Assembly: GCA_964489645.1 (NCBI GenBank)
Contig: CAZAZT010000164.1
Location: 1 to 6,871 of the forward strand
Reading direction: 5' to 3'
DNA from: JBEEPE01 sp964489645
GTDB lineage: Bacteria; Verrucomicrobiota; Verrucomicrobiia; Chthoniobacterales; Chthoniobacteraceae
DNA: 6,871 bases
Shown here: positions 1-6,824 of the stretch, piece by piece
How the letters are laid out: the number at the start of each line of letters is the position of its first letter
Numbering within the stretch: position 1 is the stretch's first letter
The notes under the pieces: model-generated
Seen by the model: the letters and a program-made list of their open reading frames with translations, nothing else
The model's database searches: none
Told to the model about the DNA's origin: nothing
Program-made: the position numbers and the translations under genes

Positions 1-55
1 GGGGGGGGGGGGGGGGGGGGGGGGTGGGGGGGGGGGGGGGGGGGGGTGGGGGGGG
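1..55. repeat. Poly-G tract at window edge
   Basis: The first 55 bases are G24, T, G21, T, G8, before the first C at 56. No coding content can be read here. It may be real, since the whole strand is G-rich and G runs could form a G-quadruplex. It could equally be an assembly-edge artefact, because poly-G is the dark-cycle signature of two-colour Illumina chemistry. A GTG at 46 opens a reading frame through the tract, but those residues (Gly/Trp only) do not resemble any ATPase N-terminus. Confidence 0.75.
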
Positions 56-81
56 CGGGTTGGGGATGGGCTGGGGGGGGG

Positions 82-87
82 CAGAAT
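82..87 (+). promoter_or_regulatory. Possible -10 element, six bases before the ATPase ATG
   Basis: CAGAAT resembles the sigma70 -10 consensus TATAAT at four of six positions. It stands out in an almost pure G background and ends six bases before the ATG at 94. If real, transcription would begin at or very near the start codon, giving a leaderless mRNA. No -35 element can be recognised upstream, where the sequence is nearly all G. This is inference from position and composition only. Confidence 0.22.
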
Positions 88-93
88 GGGGGC

Positions 94-777
94 ATGCTTT
101 TGGAAGTGCGCGATGTTGTGAAGAGTCATCCGGTGCCTGGATCGGATGAGCGGGTGAGCATCTTGAAAGGTGCGTCGTTGTTGGTGGAGGAGGGAGAGTC
201 GGTGGCAGTGGTGGGGCCGTCGGGTTCGGGGAAGAGCACGTTATTGAATTTGATTGCGGGTCTGGATGTGGCGGATTCTGGGTCGGTAGTGGTTGGGGGG
301 CGGGAGGTTGGGGCGATGGTGGGGCCGGTTTTGGCGGAGTACCGGAATCGGACGATCGGGATGATTTTCCAGATGCATCATCTGTTACCGCAGTGTTCGG
401 TGTTGGAGAATGTGTTGGTGCCGTCGATGGTTTTGGCGTCGCGCGAGCGGGAGGGGTTGGAGGAGCGTGCGCGGGAGTTGTTGGGACGGGTGGGGTTGGC
501 GCATCGGTTGGCGCATCGGCCTGGGGAGCTTTCTGGTGGGGAGCGTCAGCGAGCGGCGGTGGTGCGTGCGATGTTGTTGCGGCCGCGTCTCTTGTTGGCG
601 GACGAGCCGACGGGGGCGTTGGATCGGGTATCGGCGGGGCGCGTGACGGATCTGTTGTTGGAGTTGGCTGGGGAGGAGCGGGTGGCGATGTTGGTGGTGA
701 CGCATTCGTTGGAGTTGGCTGGGCGGATGCGGCGGCGTGTGACGGTGGTTGACGGGCGGTTTGTGGAATCGGAGTGA
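94..777 (+). CDS. ABC transporter ATP-binding protein, LolD/MacB type
   Basis: Cytoplasmic ATPase that powers the membrane permease encoded immediately downstream. All nucleotide-binding motifs are visible in the 227-residue protein: Walker A GPSGSGKST at 41-49, Q-loop Gln93 (IFQ), signature LSGGERQR at 146-153, Walker B LLLADEP at 166-172, D-loop GALD at 174-177 and switch His204 (VVTH). The EPTGALD stretch, the length and the FQMHHLLPQCSVLENV region are typical of the LolD/MacB/FtsE-like family (usually about 220-240 residues). I chose ATG 94 because MLLEVRDVVK is a normal family start. The in-frame GTG at 46 would add 16 Gly/Trp-rich residues read from the poly-G tract. No clear Shine-Dalgarno is separable from the G background. 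The permease begins 33 bases after the stop, with no hairpin between, so the two are probably co-transcribed. No key residue is missing. The substrate cannot be told; lolD is not assigned because no LolC/LolE pair is seen. Confidence 0.95.
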   Translation: MLLEVRDVVKSHPVPGSDERVSILKGASLLVEEGESVAVVGPSGSGKSTLLNLIAGLDVADSGSVVVGGREVGAMVGPVLAEYRNRTIGMIFQMHHLLPQCSVLENVLVPSMVLASREREGLEERARELLGRVGLAHRLAHRPGELSGGERQRAAVVRAMLLRPRLLLADEPTGALDRVSAGRVTDLLLELAGEERVAMLVVTHSLELAGRMRRRVTVVDGRFVESE

Positions 778-810
778 GAGGGATGGGGAACGATCAACTG
801 GTGACGTGAC

Positions 811-3800
811 ATGGGATTTTTTCGACTGGTTTTTCGGGGGTTGACGCATCATTGGCGTTTGCATGCGGGGATGTTTCTTGGGGTATGGATTTGTGCGGTG
901 GTGATGTCTGGGGCGGTGACGGTGGGGGACTCGGTGCGGTCGACGTTACGGCGTGCGGGAGAGGTACGGTTGGGAGGGGTACGGACGGCGTTGATTGGTG
1001 GGGAGCGATTTTTTCGGGCGGATTTGGCGACGGAGATGGGAGGGCGTGATGCGGCGTTGATTGTGACGCGAGGGAGTGCGACGGTGCCGGACGGGAGTGT
1101 GCGGGCGAATCAGGTGCAGGTGTTTGGGGTGGATTCGCGGTTTTGGGCTTTTGCGCCGGACGGGATGCGTCGGGAGGTGGCGACGGCGGAGTGTGCGGTG
1201 AACGAGGTTTTGGCGGCGCGATTGGGGGTACGAGGTGGGGACACGTTGGTGGTGCGGGTGGAGAAGGCGTCGGCGTTGTCGAAGGATGCGCCGTTATCAG
1301 GGAAGGAGGATGAGGTGGAGGGGTTACGAGTTCGGGTGGCGGCGGTCTTGGATCGCAAGCGGTTTGGGGCGTTTGGGTTATCGCCGGTGCAGGTGCCTGG
1401 GCCGAGTGTGTTCTTTGATCGCGATTTTTTGGCGGATCGGATGGGGGCGACGGGGCGTGCGAACGTGTTGGTGAGTGGGGAGGGGGAGGTGGGTCGGTTG
1501 GAGGCGGCGGTGGGGAAGGTGTGGCGTGCGGAGGATTCTGGGTTGGAGGTCCGTGCGGCAGGGGATGGGGCGGAGGTGCGGAGTGGGCGCGTGTTTTTGG
1601 ATGGGGAGCATGTGGCTGGGGTGGCTGGGGGGGCGCCGGTGTTGACGTATTTTGTGAATGAGGTGCGGAGTGGGGATCGTGCGACGCCGTATTCGATGGT
1701 GACGGCGATGGAGGGGAGAGAGGTGGGGCCGGTGTTACCTGGGATGGGGGCGGATGAGGCGGTGGTGACGCGGTGGTTGGCGGAGGATTTGGGGTTAGGG
1801 GAGGGGAGTCCGATTGAGTTGGTGTATCTTGTTTCGGCGGGGCGCCGGGAGTTGGAGGAGCGGCGATCGGTGTTCAAGGTGGTGCGGGTGGTGGAGATGG
1901 ATGCGCCTGGGGTGGATGCGGGGTTGATGCCTGATTTTCCTGGGATAGCGGATGCGGGGAGTTGTCGGGATTGGAAGCCGGGTTTTGCGATCAAGACGGA
2001 GCGGATCCGGGATCGGGACGAGGAGTATTGGAAGAGGTATCGTGGGACGCCGAAGGTGTTTGTGGGGTTGGAGGCAGGGCGCGCGATGTGGCGGAATCGG
2101 TGGGGGGACACGACGGCGGTGCGGGTGGATCGTGGGGTGGAGGGGGTGCGGGAGGAGGTATCGCGGATGGCGGCGGGGTTGAAGGTGGGGATGCAGTTCC
2201 AGGATTTGGCGTTAGCGGCGCGAGTGGCGGTGGATTCGCCGGTGGATTTTGCGGGCTTGTTTGGGGGGTTCAGTTTTTTCCTGATCGTGTCTGCGGCGGT
2301 GTTGGCATTTTTGTTACAATCGATCTCGATGCAGCAGCGGACGCGAGAGGCGGGGACGTTGTTGGCGTTGGGGTTCACGAACGGGCGGGTGTTGGGGGTG
2401 TTTGGGGGGGGGTGGGGGGGGGTGGTGTTGTTGGCGGTGGGGATTGGGACGCTGTGTGGGGTGGAGTATGCGGCGTTGATTTTGCGGTTGTTGCAGACGA
2501 CGTGGCGCGGGGTGGCGTCTGGGGTGGTGGTTGAGATGGGGGTGGATGGGATGCATTTGGTGTGGAGTGCGGCGGGGGTATTTTTTGCGGCGAGTGCGGG
2601 TGGAGGGCGGATTGTGAGGCGTTGGATGGCGGGGGTTCCTCGGCAGCTTTTGGAGGGGCGTGAAGAGGTGGGGGTGCGAGTGGTGGGGGCGCGTGGGGGT
2701 GTGGTGTGGCGGATGGTGGTGGGATTGTTGGTGGCGGGTTCTGGGGGGGCGCTGTCGTTCATGCCGGTGGAGGGGATGGGAGGGGGAGGGACGGAGCGGT
2801 TTTTTGGGTTTGGGGCGATGGTGTTGGTGGGTGGGTTGTTGGCGTATGCGGGGGTGTTGCGATGGGCGGGGGCTCGTCGGTGTGGTGGGCGGTTTGGGTT
2901 GGCGTTGCGGTATTTGGGGGATCGGCCGTCGCGGGCGTTGAGTTTGGCGGTGAGCATGGCGGCGGGGACGTTTTTGGTGGTGGGGGTGGAGTGTTTTCAC
3001 CGGACGTCGTCGGAGGAGGATTTGAAGCCGTCGGGAGGGACGGGCGGTTTTGCGTTGATGGGGGGGAGTGCGTTACCGGTTTACGTGGATTTGAACCGTT
3101 CGGAGGTGTTGGAGGAGTTGGGGGTGGATGCGGGGAAGATGAAGGGGGTTGAGGTGATTGGGTTACGGGTGCGGGAGGGGGATGAGGCGAGTTGTTTGAA
3201 TTTGAATCGGGCGGTGGAGCCGAGGGTGTTTGGGGTACCGGCTGGGGTGTTTGAAGCGGCGAATGCGTTCCGTTTTTCTGCGGGCTCGGGATGGGGGGTA
3301 TTGGATGGTTCGCGGGAGGATGGGGTGATTCCGGTGGTGGCGGACGAGGCGACGGCGCGATGGTCGTTGCAGAAGGGGTTGCACGAGGTGGTGACGGTGC
3401 GTGAGGGGGGGCGAACGATCCGGATGCGGATTGAGGGGATGCTTTCGGGTTCGGTGTTACAGGGGGTGTTGTTGATGCGGGAGGGTGCGTTCATCGAGGC
3501 GTTTCCGGATGCGGGCGGGCAGCGGGAGTTTTTGGTGCGATTGGGGGAGGGATCGGGAGAGGCGGGATGGGTGTCGGGGCAGTTGATGAAGGCGTTGCGC
3601 GATCGCGGGTTGGAGTTGCGATCGACGGCGGAACGGTTGGCGGAGTTGCGGATGGTGGAGAACACGTATCTTTTGATTTTCCAGATTTTGGGAGGGCTTG
3701 GGGTGGTGTTGGCGACGTGTGCGACGGGGGTGATTGCGTTGCGACACGGGTTGGAGCGGCGCGGGGAGTTGGCGATGTTGGAGGCGGTTGGGTGGTCTCG

Positions 3801-4044
3801 GGGGCGGGTGCGGTCGGTGTTGCGGTGGGAGCATATTTTGACGGTGTTTGCGGGGGCGTTGACTGGGGCGGGAGCGTCGTTGGTGGCGACGGTTCCGGCG
3901 TTGACGCAGCAGGGGCGTCCGTTGGATGTGCGGATGGTTTGGGGGGTTCCTGGCGTGTTGGCGTGTGTGGCGGTGGTGAGTTTGTGGGTAGCGGTTTCGT
4001 TTGCGGTGCGGAGTCGGGCGTTGGATGCGTTGCGGCGGGAGTGA
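811..4044 (+). CDS. Giant ABC transporter permease with two FtsX-like domains
   Basis: Integral membrane partner of the preceding ATPase, 1077 residues. After a short cytoplasmic start, TM1 lies near 18-38, followed by a large extracytoplasmic region (about 40-480) of the MacB-PCD type. TM segments follow near 484-505, 527-555, 580-597, 632-650, 667-687 and 708-727, then a second extracytoplasmic region (about 730-950), then TMs near 952-976, 1006-1030 and 1045-1066. This gives about ten TMs by eye. Each half carries the FtsX-type cytoplasmic block after a TM: QQRTREAGTLLALGF (508-522) and LERRGELAMLEAVGW (980-994). It is therefore a fused, duplicated permease rather than a LolC/LolE pair. 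The block around EEYWKRYRGTPKVF (404-417) is one I associate with PVC-phylum permeases; that is recall, not a search. ATG 811 gives a natural start (MGFFRLVFRGLTHHWRLHAG), although no Shine-Dalgarno precedes it. A G9-T-G9 run lies inside TM3. The substrate is unknown; no adaptor or outer-membrane partner gene is in view. Confidence 0.93.
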   Translation: MGFFRLVFRGLTHHWRLHAGMFLGVWICAVVMSGAVTVGDSVRSTLRRAGEVRLGGVRTALIGGERFFRADLATEMGGRDAALIVTRGSATVPDGSVRANQVQVFGVDSRFWAFAPDGMRREVATAECAVNEVLAARLGVRGGDTLVVRVEKASALSKDAPLSGKEDEVEGLRVRVAAVLDRKRFGAFGLSPVQVPGPSVFFDRDFLADRMGATGRANVLVSGEGEVGRLEAAVGKVWRAEDSGLEVRAAGDGAEVRSGRVFLDGEHVAGVAGGAPVLTYFVNEVRSGDRATPYSMVTAMEGREVGPVLPGMGADEAVVTRWLAEDLGLGEGSPIELVYLVSAGRRELEERRSVFKVVRVVEMDAPGVDAGLMPDFPGIADAGSCRDWKPGFAIKTERIRDRDEEYWKRYRGTPKVFVGLEAGRAMWRNRWGDTTAVRVDRGVEGVREEVSRMAAGLKVGMQFQDLALAARVAVDSPVDFAGLFGGFSFFLIVSAAVLAFLLQSISMQQRTREAGTLLALGFTNGRVLGVFGGGWGGVVLLAVGIGTLCGVEYAALILRLLQTTWRGVASGVVVEMGVDGMHLVWSAAGVFFAASAGGGRIVRRWMAGVPRQLLEGREEVGVRVVGARGGVVWRMVVGLLVAGSGGALSFMPVEGMGGGGTERFFGFGAMVLVGGLLAYAGVLRWAGARRCGGRFGLALRYLGDRPSRALSLAVSMAAGTFLVVGVECFHRTSSEEDLKPSGGTGGFALMGGSALPVYVDLNRSEVLEELGVDAGKMKGVEVIGLRVREGDEASCLNLNRAVEPRVFGVPAGVFEAANAFRFSAGSGWGVLDGSREDGVIPVVADEATARWSLQKGLHEVVTVREGGRTIRMRIEGMLSGSVLQGVLLMREGAFIEAFPDAGGQREFLVRLGEGSGEAGWVSGQLMKALRDRGLELRSTAERLAELRMVENTYLLIFQILGGLGVVLATCATGVIALRHGLERRGELAMLEAVGWSRGRVRSVLRWEHILTVFAGALTGAGASLVATVPALTQQGRPLDVRMVWGVPGVLACVAVVSLWVAVSFAVRSRALDALRRE
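2404..2422 (+). repeat. G9-T-G9 homopolymer pair inside the permease gene
   Basis: Two nine-base G runs separated by a single T encode Gly-Gly-Gly-Trp-Gly-Gly at permease residues 532-537, within the third membrane segment. A one-base slip in either run would frameshift the gene and lose the second half of the permease. The frame is intact as given. Such a tract is prone to replication slippage and also to sequencing error, and it could fold as part of a G-quadruplex on the coding strand or mRNA. Confidence 0.8.
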
Positions 4045-4058
4045 CGGGTGGGCCCGTC
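4043..4058 (+). other. Perfect 6-bp hairpin overlapping the permease stop codon
   Basis: GACGGG (4043-4048), loop TGGG (4049-4052), CCCGTC (4053-4058). The stem is perfect and can be extended by two G-T wobble pairs (4042/4059 and 4041/4060). The left arm includes the last two bases of the permease stop TGA. No T-run follows, so it is not a canonical intrinsic terminator. It could be an attenuator, an mRNA 3'-end stabiliser or a Rho-associated element. CCC is rare on this strand, which makes chance pairing less likely than in balanced sequence. A promoter-like hexamer follows directly at 4060. Confidence 0.45.
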
Positions 4059-4059
4059 G

Positions 4060-4065
4060 TATGCT
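4060..4065 (+). promoter_or_regulatory. Possible -10 element, six bases before the hydrolase ATG
   Basis: TATGCT matches TATAAT at four of six positions, including the key TA at the start and T at the end. It ends six bases before the ATG at 4072, the same geometry as the hexamer before the ATPase gene. The expected transcription start would fall on the ATG itself, so a leaderless message is possible. A GTGACG at 4041-4046 resembles a -35 but the 13-base spacer is too short. Support is positional only. Confidence 0.28.
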
Positions 4066-4071
4066 TGGGGG

Positions 4072-5199
4072 ATGGGGATGTTCTCGTTGTTCGGATCTCG
4101 TCGGAACTTTTTGATGTCGGGTTTGGGAGCGGCGGTGGGGGGAGCGTTATTGCGAGGGGCGGAGGGGCGGCGTTGGGATTTGGTGTTACGACCGTTGGAG
4201 GAGGCGGTGAAGGCGGGGATGTTGCGGTCGGCGTCGGTGCATGTGGAGGTGCATGGGAGTGGGAGGCCTGAGGTGTATTCGGTGGCGGTGGGGGCTGGGG
4301 CATCGGTGCGGGACATGTATTTGTTGGGATCGATTTCGAAGCCGATTGTGATCACGGGGTTGATGAGTTTGTACGATCGCGGGGCGTTTCGGTTGGAGGA
4401 TCGGGTATCGAAGTATGTGCCGGAGTTTCGAGGGGAGGGTCGGGAGGAGGTGACGATTGAGCAGGTGTTGACGCATGTTTCTGGGTTACCGGATCAGTTG
4501 GCGAACAATGCGGAGTTGCGGAAGGGGCATGCGCCGTTGAGCGAGTTTGTGAAGGGGGCGGCGCGCACTTCGCTGCAGTTCAAGCCGGGGTCGCGGTATG
4601 ATTATTCGAGCATGGGGATCCTGTTGGCGTCGCACATTGCGGAGGTGATCAGCGGGGAGGACATCCGGGTTTTCACGGAGCGGGTGGTGATGGGTCCGTT
4701 GGAGATGTCGCGTTCGGCGCAGGGGTTGGGGCGGTTTGGGGTGAAGGATTTTGTGCCGATGCAGATCGAGTTTGCGGCGCCGGAGGCTGGGGGAGGTGAT
4801 CCGGCGTCGGCGGGATGGAATTGGAACAGTGCGTATTGGCGCGGGCTAGGGGCGCCGTGGGGTGGGACGCATGCTTCTGCGGGGGATGTGGCGAAGTGGT
4901 TGGGGGAGTTTTTGTTGGAGCGAGGCAAGGTGGTGCGTCCTGAGACGGCGCGGTTGATGTGTTCGAACCGGAATGCGGCGGGGTTGGAGTCGCGCGGGTT
5001 GGCGTTGGACGTTGGGGTTTCGTTGGGTGGGCGGGGAGCGTCGGATCGGGTTTTTGGGCATACGGGATCGACGGGGACGATTGCGTGGGCGGATGCAGGG
5101 CGGGGATTGGTGTGTGTGGTGTTGACGTCGTTACCGGCGCGGGCGGTGAAGCGGCATCCGCGGGATGAGGTGGCGGAGGCGGTATTGGCGGGGGGTTAA
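4072..5199 (+). CDS. Tat-exported serine hydrolase, beta-lactamase/class C fold
   Basis: Predicted serine hydrolase of the Beta-lactamase (PF00144-like) superfamily, which includes class C beta-lactamases, DD-peptidases and EstB-type esterases. From ATG 4072 it is 375 residues, a usual length. The N-terminus carries a twin-arginine motif, SRRNFL at 9-14, then a Gly/Ala/Leu-rich stretch, so export by the Tat system as a folded protein is likely. Catalytic motifs: SISK at 87-90 (nucleophile Ser87, base Lys90), Tyr178-Ser-Ser in the position of the Tyr-x-Asn motif, and His330-Thr-Gly for the third (K/H-T-G) motif. The Asn of the second motif is replaced by Ser, and HTG rather than KTG favours an esterase/peptidase-like relative over a true beta-lactamase. 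That is inference; resistance should not be assumed. Start choice is uncertain: GTG 4048, ATG 4072 and ATG 4078 are in frame. GTG 4048 lies inside the hairpin and lengthens the Tat n-region, so I prefer 4072. Substrate unknown. Confidence 0.9.
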   Translation: MGMFSLFGSRRNFLMSGLGAAVGGALLRGAEGRRWDLVLRPLEEAVKAGMLRSASVHVEVHGSGRPEVYSVAVGAGASVRDMYLLGSISKPIVITGLMSLYDRGAFRLEDRVSKYVPEFRGEGREEVTIEQVLTHVSGLPDQLANNAELRKGHAPLSEFVKGAARTSLQFKPGSRYDYSSMGILLASHIAEVISGEDIRVFTERVVMGPLEMSRSAQGLGRFGVKDFVPMQIEFAAPEAGGGDPASAGWNWNSAYWRGLGAPWGGTHASAGDVAKWLGEFLLERGKVVRPETARLMCSNRNAAGLESRGLALDVGVSLGGRGASDRVFGHTGSTGTIAWADAGRGLVCVVLTSLPARAVKRHPRDEVAEAVLAGG

Positions 5200-5203
5200 G
5201 GAT

Positions 5204-5215
5204 TCCGGTTGCGGA
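5204..5215 (+). other. Small hairpin after the hydrolase stop
   Basis: TCCG (5204-5207), loop GTTG (5208-5211), CGGA (5212-5215), extendable by one T-G wobble (5203/5216). It begins five bases after the TAA stop at 5197-5199. There is no T-run. Four pairs alone would be unremarkable. It is listed because it matches the placement of hairpins after the permease and radical SAM genes. Confidence 0.22.
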
Positions 5216-5218
5216 GCG

Positions 5219-5230
5219 AGGAGGAGGGGG
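5219..5230 (+). promoter_or_regulatory. Purine-rich, Shine-Dalgarno-like tract before the radical SAM gene
   Basis: AGGAGGAGGGGG contains two overlapping GGAGG cores (5220-5224 and 5223-5227) complementary to the 16S rRNA 3' end. It is oddly far from the preferred ATG at 5254 (about 26 bases). It is also long for the in-frame GTG at 5245 (about 17 bases). The nearest well-spaced start, TTG 5238, is out of frame. Either GTG 5245 is the true start with loose spacing, or the tract is only G-rich background. Confidence 0.3.
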
Positions 5231-5253
5231 GCGAACGTTGGGGTGTGGCGGTG

Positions 5254-6810
5254 ATGTATCCAGAGACGGGGCCTGAGCGTGCGGAGATCGTTTTGGCGAC
5301 GGTCAACGCGCGGTTCATCCATGCGGCGGTTGGGCTACGGTATTTGTATGCGAATTTGGGGGAGTTGCAGGGGTGTGCGCGGATTTTGGAGTTTGATTTG
5401 AAGCAGGGAGCGGAGCAGGTGGTGGAGGAGATTTTGGCGCGGGGTCCGGTGATTGTGGGGTTGGGGGTGTACATCTGGAACGCGGTGATTTCGTGTGAGA
5501 TTGTGCGTTCATTGAAGCGGCGTGCGCCGGAGGTGCGGGTGGTTTTGGGCGGGCCGGAGGTGAGTTTTGAGTGGGAGTCGCAGGAGATTGTGCGGTGGGC
5601 GGATCATTTGATCACGGGGGAGGCGGATTTGGCGTTTGCGGGGTTGTGTCGGCGGGTGTTGGGGGGTGAGGAGGGGATTCCGAAGGTGATTGGGGCTGGG
5701 TTACCGGATTTGGGTGTGGTGGTGTTTCCGTACGAGCATTATACGGCGGCGGATTTGAGGCATCGGGTTTTGTATGTGGAAGCGTCGCGGGGGTGTCCGT
5801 TCACGTGTGAGTTCTGTTTATCGTCGTTGGATGTGCCGGTGCGTTCGTTTCCGTTGGAGCGGTTTTTGGAGGGGATGGAGGGGTTATTGGAGCGAGGGGC
5901 GCGGGTGTTCAAGTTTGTGGATCGGACGTTCAATTTGAGTCAGCGGGTGAGTCGGGCGATTGTGGCGTTTTTTCGGGAGCGGTGGCGGGAGGGGATGTTT
6001 TTGCATTTTGAGATGGTGCCGGATCGGATGCCGTTGGCGTTGATGGAGGATTTGGGGTGGTTTCCGGCGGGGGCGGTGCAGTTGGAGGTGGGGATCCAGA
6101 CGTTTGATCTTGGGACGGCGACGAACATCCGGCGGCGTCAGGATTATGGGAAGTTGGAGGCGAACCTGCGTTATTTGCGGGAGCGGACGGGGGTTCACAT
6201 CCATGCGGATCTGATTGTGGGTTTGCCTGGGGAGACGTGGGAGAGTTTTGGGTGTGGTTTTGATCGGTTGGTGGCGATGGGGCCGCAGGAGATCCAGGTG
6301 GGGATGTTGAAGCGGTTACGAGGGACGCCGATTGTTCGGCATGATGAGGAGTATGCGATGCGGTATTGTGCGGAGCCGCCTTACGAGATCTTGAGCAACC
6401 GGGATTTTTCGGAGGAGGCGGTGATGCGGATGCGGCGGTTTGCGAAGTATTGGGATTTGGTGGCGAACAGCGGTCGGTTTCGGGAGACGTTGCCGCGGTT
6501 GTGGGAGGGGATGGCTGGGCCGTTTGTGGGGTTCATGGCGTTCAGCGATTGGTTGGGTGGTCGGCTTGGGCGGTTGCATTCGATTCCGTTGGCGGATTTG
6601 GCGGAGCAGTTGTTCCGTTATTTGGAGGAGGAGCGTGGATTGGAGGGGGTGGAGGAGACGTTGTTGGGGGATTGGTTTCGCGGGGGGATCCGGCGGGAAC
6701 GGTTACCGTTCATGCGGGAGCGAGCGGTGGGGGTGGTGCAGGGGGCGGTTGGGCGGGGCAGAGGGGGTGGAGTTGGGGGAGAGCGGCAGCGGCGGCATAT
6801 GGAGGGGTGA
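5254..6810 (+). CDS. B12-binding-domain radical SAM protein, DUF4080 type
   Basis: Predicted cytoplasmic radical SAM enzyme of 518 residues with an N-terminal cobalamin-binding-like domain. Residues 11-130 form the Rossmann-like part: EIVLATVNARFIHAAVGLRY, VIVGLGVYIWN (66-76), GGPEVSFEWE (99-108) and GEADLAF (122-128). The radical SAM core has Cys181-x3-Cys185-x2-Cys188 (RGCPFTCEFC), binding the 4Fe-4S cluster. It is followed by FKFVDRTFNL (219-228), which I recall as characteristic of the family, and DLIVGLPGE (318-326). The C-terminal third (about 360-500) carries the DUF4080-like extension, ending in a Gly/Arg-rich stretch and ERQRRHMEG. The classical cobalamin DxHxxG loop is absent (DLKQG at 48-52), so any B12 would bind without a lower His ligand. 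ATG 5254 puts the conserved block 10 residues in; GTG 5245 and TTG 5209 are in-frame alternatives. The reaction is unknown. No substrate or partner gene is evident nearby, and adjacency to the hydrolase may be incidental. Confidence 0.92.
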   Translation: MYPETGPERAEIVLATVNARFIHAAVGLRYLYANLGELQGCARILEFDLKQGAEQVVEEILARGPVIVGLGVYIWNAVISCEIVRSLKRRAPEVRVVLGGPEVSFEWESQEIVRWADHLITGEADLAFAGLCRRVLGGEEGIPKVIGAGLPDLGVVVFPYEHYTAADLRHRVLYVEASRGCPFTCEFCLSSLDVPVRSFPLERFLEGMEGLLERGARVFKFVDRTFNLSQRVSRAIVAFFRERWREGMFLHFEMVPDRMPLALMEDLGWFPAGAVQLEVGIQTFDLGTATNIRRRQDYGKLEANLRYLRERTGVHIHADLIVGLPGETWESFGCGFDRLVAMGPQEIQVGMLKRLRGTPIVRHDEEYAMRYCAEPPYEILSNRDFSEEAVMRMRRFAKYWDLVANSGRFRETLPRLWEGMAGPFVGFMAFSDWLGGRLGRLHSIPLADLAEQLFRYLEEERGLEGVEETLLGDWFRGGIRRERLPFMRERAVGVVQGAVGRGRGGGVGGERQRRHMEG

Positions 6811-6824
6811 GACGGGGGTGTGGT

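Noticed and set aside
46..93. GTG 46 as the ATPase start
   Set aside because: It would encode 16 mostly Gly/Trp residues from the poly-G tract, which no family member needs. ATG 94 gives a standard start.
1110..2957. 615-residue open frame on the - strand within the permease gene
   Set aside because: The translation is rich in Asn, Pro, Arg and Thr with no recognisable domain. It exists because TTA, CTA and TCA (antisense stops) are rare in this G-ending codon set. The + strand gene has clear motifs throughout.
3599..3606. GCGATCGC palindrome resembling the cyanobacterial HIP1 octamer
   Set aside because: I noticed only one copy, inside coding sequence, which does not fit the high density seen in HIP1-bearing genomes.
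3567..4271. 234-residue Gly/Val-rich + strand frame crossing the permease/hydrolase junction
   Set aside because: A frame-shifted shadow: low-complexity Gly, Val, Ala and Asp, with no motif. It overlaps coding sequence with SxxK and Tat motifs in another frame.
3081..4355. 424-residue open frame on the - strand over the permease 3' end and hydrolase start
   Set aside because: It has the same compositional origin, no domain, and it spans two well-supported + strand genes.
4048..6810. Hydrolase plus radical SAM as a natural-product or resistance cassette
   Set aside because: No precursor peptide, synthetase, partner modifying enzyme or regulator is present. Hydrolase and radical SAM families this broad commonly sit side by side by chance.
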